This document shows positions 8,596 through 16,487 of a DNA stretch of 64,000 bases, piece by piece; the first letter of the stretch is position 1; each line of letters begins with the position of its first letter. A program made the translations under genes and the position numbers. A model generated the notes under the pieces. It was not told where the DNA came from, did not search any database, and saw only the letters and a list, made by a program, of their open reading frames with translations. This DNA comes from Thiohalocapsa sp. Its GTDB lineage: Bacteria > Pseudomonadota > Gammaproteobacteria > Chromatiales > Chromatiaceae. The stretch lies in the NCBI GenBank assembly GCA_028277725.1, contig JANQFX010000105.1:18516-82515 (forward strand). The letters are read 5' to 3'.

Positions 8596-9450
8596 ATGCA
8601 GCTCAAACACTTCCAAGAGCAGATATTCTTCGCCACAGTACGGATCACGATTCCGACGGACACTGGAAAGGGAGCATCGATTGGTACAGGCTTTATCTAT
8701 CAGGTTCCAGTGTCTAAGGAAAAGCACTGTATCCTGCTTGTGTCGAATCGCCATGTCTACGGTGATCCGACGAAGCCAATTCAACTTGTGTTCCACCGGC
8801 GGGATGGGAACGATCCGGCTCGCCCACAGCTGGGGCAGACTGTCGTCCTAGCCGACGAGAAGTTTGAGAGCGTCTTCACCGGTCATCCAGACCCGTCAGT
8901 TGACTTGGCGTGCATAAACATCTCGAAAATTGGGCACCACGAGCCGCCGATATTCTTCAAGAATCTGACTGACGATTTAATGCCCGATTTCCAGCACGAG
9001 CTATTGCTCCCTGGCAACGACGTATGGTTCGTCGGCTATCCGGCTAACCGCTTCGACACGGCTAACAATCTCCCGGTACTAAGGCGCGGGTACATTGCGA
9101 GCATTCCCAAGATCGACTTTGAGGGTAGGTCTGAGTTCCTGATCGATGCGCAGGTGTTCCCTGGCTCAAGTGGCAGTCCTGTATTTACCTCTCTCGGGAA
9201 TCAATTCAGGCTCGTCGGCGTCGTCTCTCAGACGATGATCAAGAATGAGCAGCTCCAAGCCATTCCTACCGGGGCTGCTCTCGGAGTCCAGCAGATCCTC
9301 GGTCTCGGGATCGTCCTAAAGGCTTCGCTGTTGACCCCTCTCCTGGAGACAGCGACTCGGGAGATTCGGGAGAGATTGGCAGCTGAACAGCCCGAGCCAA
9401 CACTGGCAGACGAAAAGGAAGGCGAACCAGTTGGTTCAGCGGACGGCTAA
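8596..9450 (+). CDS. Trypsin-like serine protease domain protein
   Basis: 284 residues with a chymotrypsin-fold layout. The catalytic His is in LLVSNRHVYGD (about residue 53), the Asp in PSVDLACINI and the Ser in FPGSSGSPVF (about residue 195). There is no signal peptide, membrane helix or PDZ domain, so it is predicted to be cytosolic. The last 30 residues are acidic and disordered. GC content is clearly lower than in neighbouring genes, indicating transfer. Stand-alone cytosolic trypsin-like proteases of this kind are often found in defence islands, but no partner effector is visible here, so function remains open. The preceding 172 bases hold no recognised site. Confidence 0.85.
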   Translation: MQLKHFQEQIFFATVRITIPTDTGKGASIGTGFIYQVPVSKEKHCILLVSNRHVYGDPTKPIQLVFHRRDGNDPARPQLGQTVVLADEKFESVFTGHPDPSVDLACINISKIGHHEPPIFFKNLTDDLMPDFQHELLLPGNDVWFVGYPANRFDTANNLPVLRRGYIASIPKIDFEGRSEFLIDAQVFPGSSGSPVFTSLGNQFRLVGVVSQTMIKNEQLQAIPTGAALGVQQILGLGIVLKASLLTPLLETATREIRERLAAEQPEPTLADEKEGEPVGSADG

Positions 9451-9499
9451 TCGCCGCCGCTGACCATGTCGTTAGGCGCCCACATAAGCAAAAGAAGCA

Positions 9500-9520
9500 A
9501 AAGGGGCCAGGCTCAATAAA
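9500..9520 (+). repeat. Short dispersed repeat, GGGGCCAGGCTCAATA
   Basis: AAAGGGGCCAGGCTCAATAA lies between the protease and the DUF2283 remnant. It matches the tandem copies at 10595-10640 closely and 8003-8024 more loosely. It is interpreted as an end or scar of a REP-type element. Confidence 0.5.
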
Positions 9521-9543
9521 CAGCACAATCAGGTTCGCGACCC

Positions 9544-9732
9544 ATAAAACTTGAGTTCGCCCCAGTCGCAGACGCTGCTTACTTCGAGATTTCGACCGCC
9601 GAAGTGGCGACCACGAAGCAGATCGAAACGGGAATCATGGCCGACTACGATGCGGAGGATCATCTGGTCGGCATCGAGGTGCTGTCGGTCAGCAAGCGGG
9701 ACATTGGGAAGACGCTCGACGAGGTGGCTTGA
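9544..9732 (+). pseudogene. DUF2283-family remnant lacking a start codon
   Basis: The plus-strand frame reads KLEFAPVADAAYFEISTAEV followed by ETGIMADYDAEDHLVGIEVL and ends at the TGA 9730-9732. This is the whole DUF2283 fold (small, often paired with toxin-like partners). The codon where Met is expected is ATA at 9544, and no other start lies nearby in frame. Either the start was lost by an ATG to ATA change or an upstream portion was deleted. It is treated as a pseudogene. Confidence 0.7.
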
Positions 9733-9781
9733 GCGGATTCAAGAGTCGGCAAATGCTTCGAGCAAAGTCGGTAGAAAGAAA

Positions 9782-9934
9782 TCTCGCGCAGAGACGCTAA
9801 GGCGCAGAGAAGATAAAGTCACGAGCATCATTGGGCACATCGAAGCACGAGGCCTTGGGTTTGGATAGGAGATTGCGCTGCTTAACTCGAACGGCCCTCT
9901 TTCTTCCCTTTGCGCCTCTGCGGCTCTGCGCGAG
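9782..9934. repeat. Imperfect inverted repeat element with GCGCAGAGACGC-type arms
   Basis: The left arm 9782-9811 (TCTCGCGCAGAGACGCTAAG...) and right arm 9901-9934, whose reverse complement begins CTCGCGCAGAGCCGCAGAGG, are imperfect inverted copies separated by about 90 bases. Such GCAGAGACGC-type sequences recur in many environmental bacterial genomes as non-coding elements. It lies in a 255-base gene-free stretch and could be a small non-autonomous mobile element. No coding sequence is seen in it. Confidence 0.55.
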
Positions 9935-9987
9935 CCCTTCTTTATGCGTCGCAACAGCCTGGCGAACTACGTTATCCCTAGTCAACC

Positions 9988-10209
9988 ATGAACACGATCG
10001 GCGGCCAATTCAGCGATGACTATGGATGGGAGGTCACCGTCTTCCATAAGCTGAGGGCCGCCTCGGATGGCGTCATATTTTTTCAGGGCAGCATTAACTG
10101 GGACAGATATCTCGCGGACCACTCGCCAAGATTTCAAATACACCTAGTCATTCTCAACTACACGATATTTGAGGGGTGCGTTTATTATCTGCACCACCGA
10201 TATGACTAA
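9988..10209 (+). CDS. Small hypothetical protein, 73 residues
   Basis: The frame begins MNTIGGQFSDDYGWEVTVFH and ends YYLHHRYD. It is aromatic-rich and predicted to be beta-sheet-like. GC content is markedly low for this window (isoleucine, tyrosine and phenylalanine rich), as in the protease, suggesting recent acquisition. I do not recognise the family. It may be a truncated remnant: the sequence ends abruptly and no ribosome site is evident before the ATG. Confidence 0.35.
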   Translation: MNTIGGQFSDDYGWEVTVFHKLRAASDGVIFFQGSINWDRYLADHSPRFQIHLVILNYTIFEGCVYYLHHRYD

Positions 10210-10390
10210 ACAGCCAAGACAACGGCCGTTGCCAGCGTAGACCACAGGGTTCCGGAGAGGTCGGGATCGCTCTGCATGCACATTCAAGTTGAGCGGTAGA
10301 GATCACTGTTCCCACTGCCAAGCGCGACAAAGACCGGTCCTTCGGCTGACCTGGGAGCTACGTGCTTTTTGCAGGGCCGGAAGAGAAATA

Positions 10391-10530
10391 GTTCGCGCAA
10401 CGCCGCAACGAAGAGAACCCCTGTGAAATTAATACAGATCGAAGCATTAGTAATAAAACCCGCGGAGCATGTTTCGTCGATTCGACAGAAGGGCTTCTTT
10501 CTTCGCGTTGGCCGTTGCGCCGTTGCGCGA
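10391..10530. repeat. Inverted repeat element with CGCGCAACG(C/G)CGCAACG arms
   Basis: The left arm 10391-10417 and right arm 10495-10530 carry TTCGCGCAACGCCGCAACG and, on the other strand, TCGCGCAACGGCGCAACGG. They are about 80 bases apart, similar in architecture to the element at 9782-9934 but different in sequence. The surrounding stretch 10210-10772 contains no convincing gene; the frames there have no recognisable protein features. Confidence 0.55.
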
Positions 10531-10594
10531 GACCACTCTTCGACGAATAGCAGCGGATTGCGGCGCGGGGTCACTGCTGGGAAGCCATAAAAGG

Positions 10595-10640
10595 AAAAGG
10601 GGCCAGCCTCAATAGAATAGGGGGTCAGGCTCGAATAAGC
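10595..10640 (+). repeat. Two tandem copies of the GGGG(T/C)CAG(G/C)CTC repeat
   Basis: AAAAGGGGCCAGCCTCAATA and, after 3 bases, TAGGGGGTCAGGCTCGAATA are two adjacent near-identical copies of the repeat also seen at 9500-9520. They precede the broken DUF4160/DUF2442 gene. Their repeated occurrence beside broken genes suggests they mark insertion or deletion endpoints. Confidence 0.55.
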
Positions 10641-10772
10641 GGTGGGCCGCTCAGATGAACATGAAGATTCATGAACGCTGCATGGCCGCGATATTCAACT
10701 GGCACCCGTCATTGCAGGCTGGGACTCGGGCCATCTACGAGCCCGTAGCGAACCGACCAAATAGCAGGCTCC

Positions 10773-11071
10773 ATGCCGACGATGAGTATGCGCTACGGGA
10801 TTATCCTTCGCATGTACTGTGCGTCCGCGGAACATCCTCCTCCGCATGTGCACGCATACGACGGCGAGCATGGGGCGCGAATCGACATTGGGACCTGCGA
10901 AGTCATGGACGGACGGCGGATATGTACGTGTTCAGCAAGCTCCGTGATCCGAATGAGTTCCGCGAGGCGCATGTCTCGTTCGACAGGGTCGGCTGGGACC
11001 ACGGGGTCGACCTGGACGCAGATTACGTGTCTCGGCACCGCGAGCAAAAGCCAGGCCCCAGGAACGGATGA
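10773..11071 (+). pseudogene. Fused remnants of a DUF4160-DUF2442 gene pair
   Basis: One frame from ATG 10773 reads MPTMSMRYGIILRMYCASAE...HPPPHVHAYDGEHG..., the N-terminal half of DUF4160. After the DIGTCEVMDGRR stretch the homology moves to another frame, MYVFSKLRDPNEFREAHVSF...DLDADYVSRH, which is the C-terminal part of DUF2442 and ends at 11071. The two families are normally separate adjacent genes in putative toxin-antitoxin-like pairs. A deletion near 10905-10921 has removed the DUF4160 tail and DUF2442 start and put them out of frame. Confidence 0.72.
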
Positions 11072-11135
11072 GGCGCCCAACAATGGACTTGCAACCTGCG
11101 CATAGGACCGCCGTCTGCAACACACAGAGTTCGCA

Positions 11136-12251
11136 ATGCATCAACACTCCATGAAAGTCCCCAAATCCATGCAGGACCGCTTCGCCGCGATCACGGAGGT
11201 GACGGATGCGGTCTGCGTGGAGCATCTGAACGATGAGTACGCGGAGCTGATCCGGGCCGCCGCGGCCGCCATGAGCCGCAAGCGCCCATCGCCTCTCGCG
11301 AAGGGCGCGGTTCGAAGCTGGGCCGCGGCCCTGACCCACGCCGTGGGCATGACCAACTTTCTGCAGGATCGGGACCGAACGCCGCATCTGTCGGCCTCAG
11401 CGCTGTATTCGGCATTCGGCGTGAGCCAGAGCAATACCCTGACCAAGTCCAAGCAGATTCGCGACGCGCTCGGCATGACGCCGATGCACCCGGACTGGTG
11501 CCTGCCATCCATGCTTGCCGACAATCCGGTGGTGTGGATGCTGGAGTCGGATGGAATCATCCTCGATGCGCGGCAGTTGCCGATGGAGCAGCAGGAGCAT
11601 TTGGTTCAGGCGGGGGTGATTCCCTTCGTGCATCCCGATGCACGGCAAGCTGCGGATCTCGTGGAGCCTGCACCGGCATCTCAACGAACCAACGGCGGAA
11701 CCGCGACGAGTGCGCCGGGCGGCGCAGGTCGCGTCGACGGTTCTACGGAGGCGGGTAAACTCTCCGTACGCGTGTTGGATGTGGCAGACCCGCTGTTCGA
11801 GAGCGGCATCCCCCAGGAACACGCCGAGTTGATCATGTTGCTCGCGGTCACGAGTTGGAACGCAAGCAATCTCCGCGAGGTCGATGCACAAGCGCTGTTG
11901 GGGCGCGTCGAAACCGAGCACCTCAGGGCGCTGACTGATGAGGCCCACGCGCAGTACCAAGCGACGACACAGATGCTCATCGCGCGCAAGCGAGCGCTGT
12001 ATCCGGAGGACGGCCGCTATGTCGTCTCCTATCAACTCAGCCACGACGGCAAGGGTTGGTCGTTGCGCGTCGCCGGCGTGGCCGATGCCCAGCAGTATCT
12101 GCGCAATCAGGCACCCCAGCAAATGGCGGCTCGGGCGGCAAACCCAGCATCAGGGCATGGCAGAAAGCCCGCCTCAGCCGCCCGAACCCAACCGCCGATC
12201 AACCAGCTGACACTTCCGTTGGAGCGTGACGATCAGCGGGAAGACGCTTAA
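11136..12251 (+). CDS. DUF6398-domain protein
   Basis: 371 residues. The N-terminal 170 residues match the DUF6398 pattern: VPKSMQDRFAAITEVTDAVC, the KRPSPLAKGAVRSWAAAL segment and a helix-turn-helix-like SASALYSAFGVSQSNTLTKS, which suggests nucleic-acid binding. A flexible linker (about 175-215) leads to a second domain (LSVRVLDVADPLFESGIPQE onward) that I do not recognise, then a disordered Ala/Pro tail. ATG 11151 is an equally plausible start (MKVPKSM). No partner gene is evident. Function is unknown; related proteins occur in accessory regions. Confidence 0.72.
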   Translation: MHQHSMKVPKSMQDRFAAITEVTDAVCVEHLNDEYAELIRAAAAAMSRKRPSPLAKGAVRSWAAALTHAVGMTNFLQDRDRTPHLSASALYSAFGVSQSNTLTKSKQIRDALGMTPMHPDWCLPSMLADNPVVWMLESDGIILDARQLPMEQQEHLVQAGVIPFVHPDARQAADLVEPAPASQRTNGGTATSAPGGAGRVDGSTEAGKLSVRVLDVADPLFESGIPQEHAELIMLLAVTSWNASNLREVDAQALLGRVETEHLRALTDEAHAQYQATTQMLIARKRALYPEDGRYVVSYQLSHDGKGWSLRVAGVADAQQYLRNQAPQQMAARAANPASGHGRKPASAARTQPPINQLTLPLERDDQREDA

Positions 12252-12360
12252 GGAAGGTTTGCCGAACTCACGATCAGGGTCGGACACACACACATGACCC
12301 TGGACTTGCAGGCCAGGCCACCGGAGCAGGCGAACCCATGACCACCAAACGGAGCCATCC

Positions 12361-13059
12361 ATGCCGGAAACCGATGCCTTGCTGTCCTGGTGGGCGTGGC
12401 CGGACTTCGCTCGGGTCGCGCTGGTGCTCGCCGCGGTCGCGGCGCTCGGCCTGCTGGTCGGCTTGGGCCTGCGGTGGCGACGTGGAGGTGTCGCGCGGAG
12501 GCCCAAGGCCCGTGCGGAGCGCCAGGCCATGAGCAACGTCCCGTCGCACCACGAAGAGTTCCCGACCCGGGCGCCGGACCCGGTGTTGCGCTTCCTGCAT
12601 CGGGTGCTGCGGTTCGCGACCTATGTGCTGGCGATTGCGATGGTGGTGGTCATCCTTGAGGGCGTGGTCAGCGTCATCTATACCCTGTACATGACCATGT
12701 CGCAGCCGCCTCACTTCTTGATGCCGGACATCGTCAAGACCTTCGGCGTCTTCCTGGCCGTGCTCATCGCCTACGAGATCTTCTCCAACATCACGCTCTA
12801 TCTGCGCACCGACGTATTCCCGGTGAAGCTGGTGGTGGCCACCGCGGTGATGGCCATTGCACGGAAGGTGATCGTGTTGGACATGACCGAAACCACCGCC
12901 ATGGACCTGATCGGCATCGCTGCGGTGGTGCTGTCGCTCGGCGTCGCCTACTGGCTGATCGCCCGGGTGGACGCCGAACAATACACCCGAGGCGTTCCTA
13001 CCGGCCGCGGACCATCGCGGGCGGACGGCTCCGCAGCAGGGATGCGTTCCGAGCACTGA
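12361..13059 (+). CDS. PsiE-family membrane protein
   Basis: 232 residues. The C-terminal 160 residues contain four hydrophobic helices and the PsiE pattern (FGVFLAVLIAYEIFSNITLY, then LRTDVFPVKLVVATAVMAIA and RKVIVLDMTE), a family induced by phosphate starvation in enterobacteria whose function is unknown. An extra N-terminal membrane helix (FARVALVLAAVAALGLLVGL) makes it longer than typical PsiE; a shorter start at 12529 would remove it, but GGAG just before 12361 supports the long form. It sits in the inner membrane and is followed by another small membrane protein in the same direction. Confidence 0.75.
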   Translation: MPETDALLSWWAWPDFARVALVLAAVAALGLLVGLGLRWRRGGVARRPKARAERQAMSNVPSHHEEFPTRAPDPVLRFLHRVLRFATYVLAIAMVVVILEGVVSVIYTLYMTMSQPPHFLMPDIVKTFGVFLAVLIAYEIFSNITLYLRTDVFPVKLVVATAVMAIARKVIVLDMTETTAMDLIGIAAVVLSLGVAYWLIARVDAEQYTRGVPTGRGPSRADGSAAGMRSEH

Positions 13060-13139
13060 GGCGGACGGTCGGCACAAGGCCGCTTTCGACAGGGCGCGTG
13101 TCGACCACGGTCGACACCCAAGAATATGGAAGGACAACG

Positions 13140-13559
13140 ATGATCCAGATCCCCCAATACCTTCAGATCTATATCGGCGCACTCAATTCGGAGCTGGATC
13201 GGTTCTGGGCGCGGTTCAACGTGTTCTCCGCGGTGCAGATCCTCGCCGTCTCGGCGCTGTTCATGGCCTTCGACAACCTGCTGATCCATCCGCACACGGC
13301 GCGGGCGGCCAATATGCTGCTGCTGCTGTGGTCCCTGACCGGGGCACTGATCATCTGGCGCTCCGTCGAGGTACAGCAACGACTGGTGACGGCCATCATC
13401 GCGGCGGAAACGAACCTGCCCGACGACGTCGGGCTGTTCCGCGAGGCCCTGCAATCGACCGGGCCGGCGCAGGTGTTCATGCAACGGACCTGCTTCTCGT
13501 TTGCGGCGGTCTGCTGTGTGTTCTGGGGCGGCATGCTCTTCTTCGGCCCCTACGCCTGA
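13140..13559 (+). CDS. Small membrane protein, unknown function
   Basis: 139 residues with three hydrophobic segments: FSAVQILAVSALFMAF, AANMLLLLWSLTGALIIW and FAAVCCVFWGGMLFFG at the C-terminus. The central part is a soluble helical region (QQRLVTAIIAAETNLPDDVG). The ATG at 13140 was chosen because AAGGA precedes it by about 6 bases. It lies 80 bases behind the PsiE-like gene on the same strand and may be co-transcribed. The family is not recognised. Confidence 0.72.
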   Translation: MIQIPQYLQIYIGALNSELDRFWARFNVFSAVQILAVSALFMAFDNLLIHPHTARAANMLLLLWSLTGALIIWRSVEVQQRLVTAIIAAETNLPDDVGLFREALQSTGPAQVFMQRTCFSFAAVCCVFWGGMLFFGPYA

Positions 13560-13643
13560 ACCTTCCGCACGCGCCCATGGCGACCGACGACGCGCATGCC
13601 GAGCAAGATTCGACTCGAAACGACCACGGAGCCCAGCCGACAG

Positions 13644-14765
13644 ATGAGTAGACGCTCCGCACCCGAACAGCCGGTTGCAACCCTCCCGGTCCGGCCGATG
13701 CCGGGGCGCCGGGCAGCGCATCGAACGCCATTGCGTCCACTGGCCGGGGCCATGCTGCTGGCCGTCGCCCTGGGTATTGGCACACCGGGCGCCGACGCGC
13801 TGGGCGCGAGCTTCGACTGCACCCGCGCCGGTACCCAAATCGAGAGAATGATCTGCGCCGATGCGGAGTTGAGCCGCCTGGACTCCGAACTCGGCGCCCT
13901 CTACACGCACGCACGCGGCACGGCGGGCAGCGACGGGGCAGCGCTGAAGCGCGACCAGCGCGCCTGGCTGAAGGAGCGCAACGCCTGCACCGATAGCGCC
14001 TGCCTGGCACGGGCCTACCGGGGGCGCATCGTCCAGCTCGGGGGCGACTCGGACCCCGACCCAGCCGGCGCGACGGCCTCCGCCGCCGCCACCCCGATGG
14101 GCGACCCCGAGACCCAGCGCACCGACGAGCAGGTGCGCATCACCCAGCAGGGCCCGGCGTTCGAGATCGACGCGTCCTATCCGCGCCTGGGGGGCAAGCG
14201 CGCGGCGACCGCCGAGGCGGTTCTTGCGGATGTGGTCGACGACCAAGTGGACAGCTTCCGCCGGAACTACCGGGACCTGCTCGCCGCGGGTGACGGCGCG
14301 CACCAGGGTCCGCCCTGGGCGCTGGAGATCAGTTGGGATGCACCCTACACGGCGCCGCGCTTCTGGGCCGTACCGCTCAGCATGTACTTCTATACCGGTG
14401 GCGCCCACGGCGGCGTGCAACACCTGCCCGTGGTCATCGATCGCCGCGGCGGCCAACAGGTGCCGCCGAAGGGCCTGTTCCGACCCGGCAGCGCCTATCT
14501 CCAGGCGCTGTCCGACTACAGCTATGGGGCCCTCGCGGGGCAGGAGGCCTTCAGCGGCGGGCAGGAGTGGCTGCGCGAGGGCACCGCGCCCAACGCGGAG
14601 AACTACCAGACGATCCTGCCGCTGGCCGATGGGCTGCACGTGATCTTCGAGCAGTACCAGGTCGGCCCCTACGCCATCGGCTTCCACGAGGTGACGGTGC
14701 CCTACGCCGAGCTGCGCGGCCTGCTCAACCCGGACCTCTTCCCCGATCAGGCAAGGGCGCCCTAG
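13644..14765 (+). CDS. Exported LprI-like / DUF3298 (RsiV-like) protein
   Basis: 373 residues. After a signal peptide (LRPLAGAMLLAVALGIGTPG) comes an LprI/DUF1311 domain with four Cys (SFDCTRAGTQIERMICADAE, then RNACTDSACLARAYR), a family that includes lysozyme inhibitors. A linker leads to a DUF4163/DUF3298 region (residues about 150-370) with FYTGGAHGGVQHLPVVIDRR, the hallmark of lysozyme-binding RsiV-type domains. The pairing of two lysozyme-related folds suggests a periplasmic protein that inhibits or senses muramidases. Starts at 13596 and 13698 are also possible. Confidence 0.8.
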   Translation: MSRRSAPEQPVATLPVRPMPGRRAAHRTPLRPLAGAMLLAVALGIGTPGADALGASFDCTRAGTQIERMICADAELSRLDSELGALYTHARGTAGSDGAALKRDQRAWLKERNACTDSACLARAYRGRIVQLGGDSDPDPAGATASAAATPMGDPETQRTDEQVRITQQGPAFEIDASYPRLGGKRAATAEAVLADVVDDQVDSFRRNYRDLLAAGDGAHQGPPWALEISWDAPYTAPRFWAVPLSMYFYTGGAHGGVQHLPVVIDRRGGQQVPPKGLFRPGSAYLQALSDYSYGALAGQEAFSGGQEWLREGTAPNAENYQTILPLADGLHVIFEQYQVGPYAIGFHEVTVPYAELRGLLNPDLFPDQARAP

Positions 14766-14885
14766 CCGCCCGAGCACAACCGACCGGCTGCAAGCGCAGG
14801 GTCGCACGACATCGAACCCCGGCACCCTGCGCCGGCACGACCTGACAACACCAACCCGCACACCGACCGATTGGAGGACCAACCG

Positions 14886-16286
14886 ATGCTGAACTGGGAC
14901 GACCCCCTCGCCAACACCGGCGCCCGCGCCCCGCGCCCCGCGCAGCGCGACACCAACCCCGCCGCCTTCAGCCCCGCCGAGGGGACGGACGACGACTTCG
15001 ACCTCGCCCCCGAACAGCCCGCGACGGCCCGGACCGAGCCCCCGTCCGTACGTCCGGGCGATGGCATCGTCGGCAACGAGGCCCTGATGCGCACCGCCGG
15101 CGCCGCACCTGTCGTCGACCCCAACCCGCTGCCGGCCCAGCCCTCATTGCTCGACGAGACGCAGGCGCAGCCGATGAGCAGGTCCCGCACGGACACTGGC
15201 GCGGAAACAGGCGCAGACGCGGGCATCGCCGGCGGCGCCACCGGGCTCGAAGACCTGGAAATGGGCGCCGGCCGCCTGCGCGTGGACGACAAGCGCATCA
15301 TCAACTGCAAGGCCGATCTGAACCAACTCGTCCCCTTCAAGTACGACTGGGCCTGGCAGAAGTACCTGGACGGCTGCGCCAACCACTGGATGCCGCAAGA
15401 GATCAACATGAACGCGGACGTCGCGCTCTGGAAGGACCCGAACGGCCTTACCGACGACGAGCGCACCATCATCAAGCGCAACCTGGGCTTCTTCTCCACC
15501 GCCGACAGCCTGGTGGCCAATAACCTGGTGTTGGCCGTCTACCGCCACATCACCAACCCGGAGTGCCGCCAGTACCTGCTGCGCCAGGCCTTCGAGGAGG
15601 CCCTGCACACCCACGCCTACCAGTACGTCGTCGAGAGCCTGGGGCTGGACGAGGGCGAGATCTTCAACATGTACCGCGAAGTGCCCTCGGTGGCGCGCAA
15701 GGCCGAATGGGCCCTGCCCTTCACCCAATACCTGGCGGACCCGCACTTCCACACCGGCACGCCCGAGAACGACCGGCGCCTGCTGCGCGAGCTGGTCGCC
15801 TTCTATGTCATCTTCGAGGGCATCTTCTTCTACGTCGGCTTCGTGCAGGTGCTGAGCATGGGGCGGCGCAACAAGATGACCGGCACCGCCGAGCAGTTCC
15901 AGTACATCCTGCGCGATGAGTCCATGCACATGAACTTCGGCATCGACGTCATCAACCAGATCAAGATCGAGAACCCGCACATCTGGACCCAGGCCTTCAA
16001 ACAGGAACTGGTGGACATGATCCGCGACGCCGTTGCGCTGGAATCCCAGTACGCCCACGACACCATGCCCCGCGGCGTGCTCGGCCTCAACGCCCCGATG
16101 TTCGAGGAATACCTCCAGTTCATCGCCAACCGCCGCTGCGCCCAGATCGGCCTGCCGGAGCAGTACCCGGGCGCCAACAACCCCTTCCCGTGGATGAGCG
16201 AGGTGCTGGACCTCAAGAAGGAAAAGAACTTCTTCGAGACCCGCGTGACGGAGTATCAGACGGGTGGGGCCCTAAGTTGGGACTAG
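14886..16286 (+). CDS. nrdB: Class I ribonucleoside-diphosphate reductase beta subunit
   Basis: 466 residues. NrdB holds the diiron-tyrosyl radical used by NrdA. The metal ligands and radical site are present: D207 (STADSLV), E238/H241 (FEEALHTH), Y245 four residues after that His as in E. coli, E311 and E345/H348 ([10 protein letters not shown]). The first 120 residues are a low-complexity acidic/Pro-rich extension, longer than the common form. GGAGG eight bases before the ATG supports the start. No operator like that of nrdA is visible immediately upstream, so coordination with the distant nrdA is unclear. The last two codons merge into a 14-base tandem repeat. Confidence 0.97.
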   Translation: MLNWDDPLANTGARAPRPAQRDTNPAAFSPAEGTDDDFDLAPEQPATARTEPPSVRPGDGIVGNEALMRTAGAAPVVDPNPLPAQPSLLDETQAQPMSRSRTDTGAETGADAGIAGGATGLEDLEMGAGRLRVDDKRIINCKADLNQLVPFKYDWAWQKYLDGCANHWMPQEINMNADVALWKDPNGLTDDERTIIKRNLGFFSTADSLVANNLVLAVYRHITNPECRQYLLRQAFEEALHTHAYQYVVESLGLDEGEIFNMYREVPSVARKAEWALPFTQYLADPHFHTGTPENDRRLLRELVAFYVIFEGIFFYVGFVQVLSMGRRNKMTGTAEQFQYILRDESMHMNFGIDVINQIKIENPHIWTQAFKQELVDMIRDAVALESQYAHDTMPRGVLGLNAPMFEEYLQFIANRRCAQIGLPEQYPGANNPFPWMSEVLDLKKEKNFFETRVTEYQTGGALSWD

Positions 16287-16330
16287 GGCTTTGGGACTAG
16301 GGCTTTGGGATTAGGGCTTTGGGATTAGGA
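16279..16330 (+). repeat. Tandem repeat of 14 bases (GGGA[C/T]TAGGGCTTT), 3.7 copies
   Basis: Copies start at 16279, 16293, 16307 and 16321 (last one partial). The first two carry C and the last two T at position 5. The array overlaps the nrdB stop codon, so the gene's end lies inside the first unit. It may have arisen by replication slippage. Confidence 0.85.
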
Positions 16331-16433
16331 CCCTTGCGATCGATCGGCAGTGCCAGTTTCCCTGCCGGCGCTCCGCGCGTCCGCCCGCCATCCACCCGCC
16401 TGCACTAGGCCGCCCAGACTCACCGAGAACCCG

Positions 16434-16457
16434 ATGTACGTTATAATCGACGTACAT
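16434..16457 (+). promoter_or_regulatory. Palindromic operator enclosing a TATAAT promoter element
   Basis: ATGTACGT (16434-16441) and ACGTACAT (16450-16457) form a perfect 8-base inverted repeat, and the spacer contains a consensus -10, TATAAT (16442-16447). TGTAC-core palindromes overlapping the -10 are typical of Phd/YefM antitoxin operators. The ATPase start at 16488 lies 30 bases downstream. A repressor gene is not visible. Confidence 0.65.
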
Positions 16458-16487
16458 CAATCTGAACGTATTCCAAGAAGACAACTC

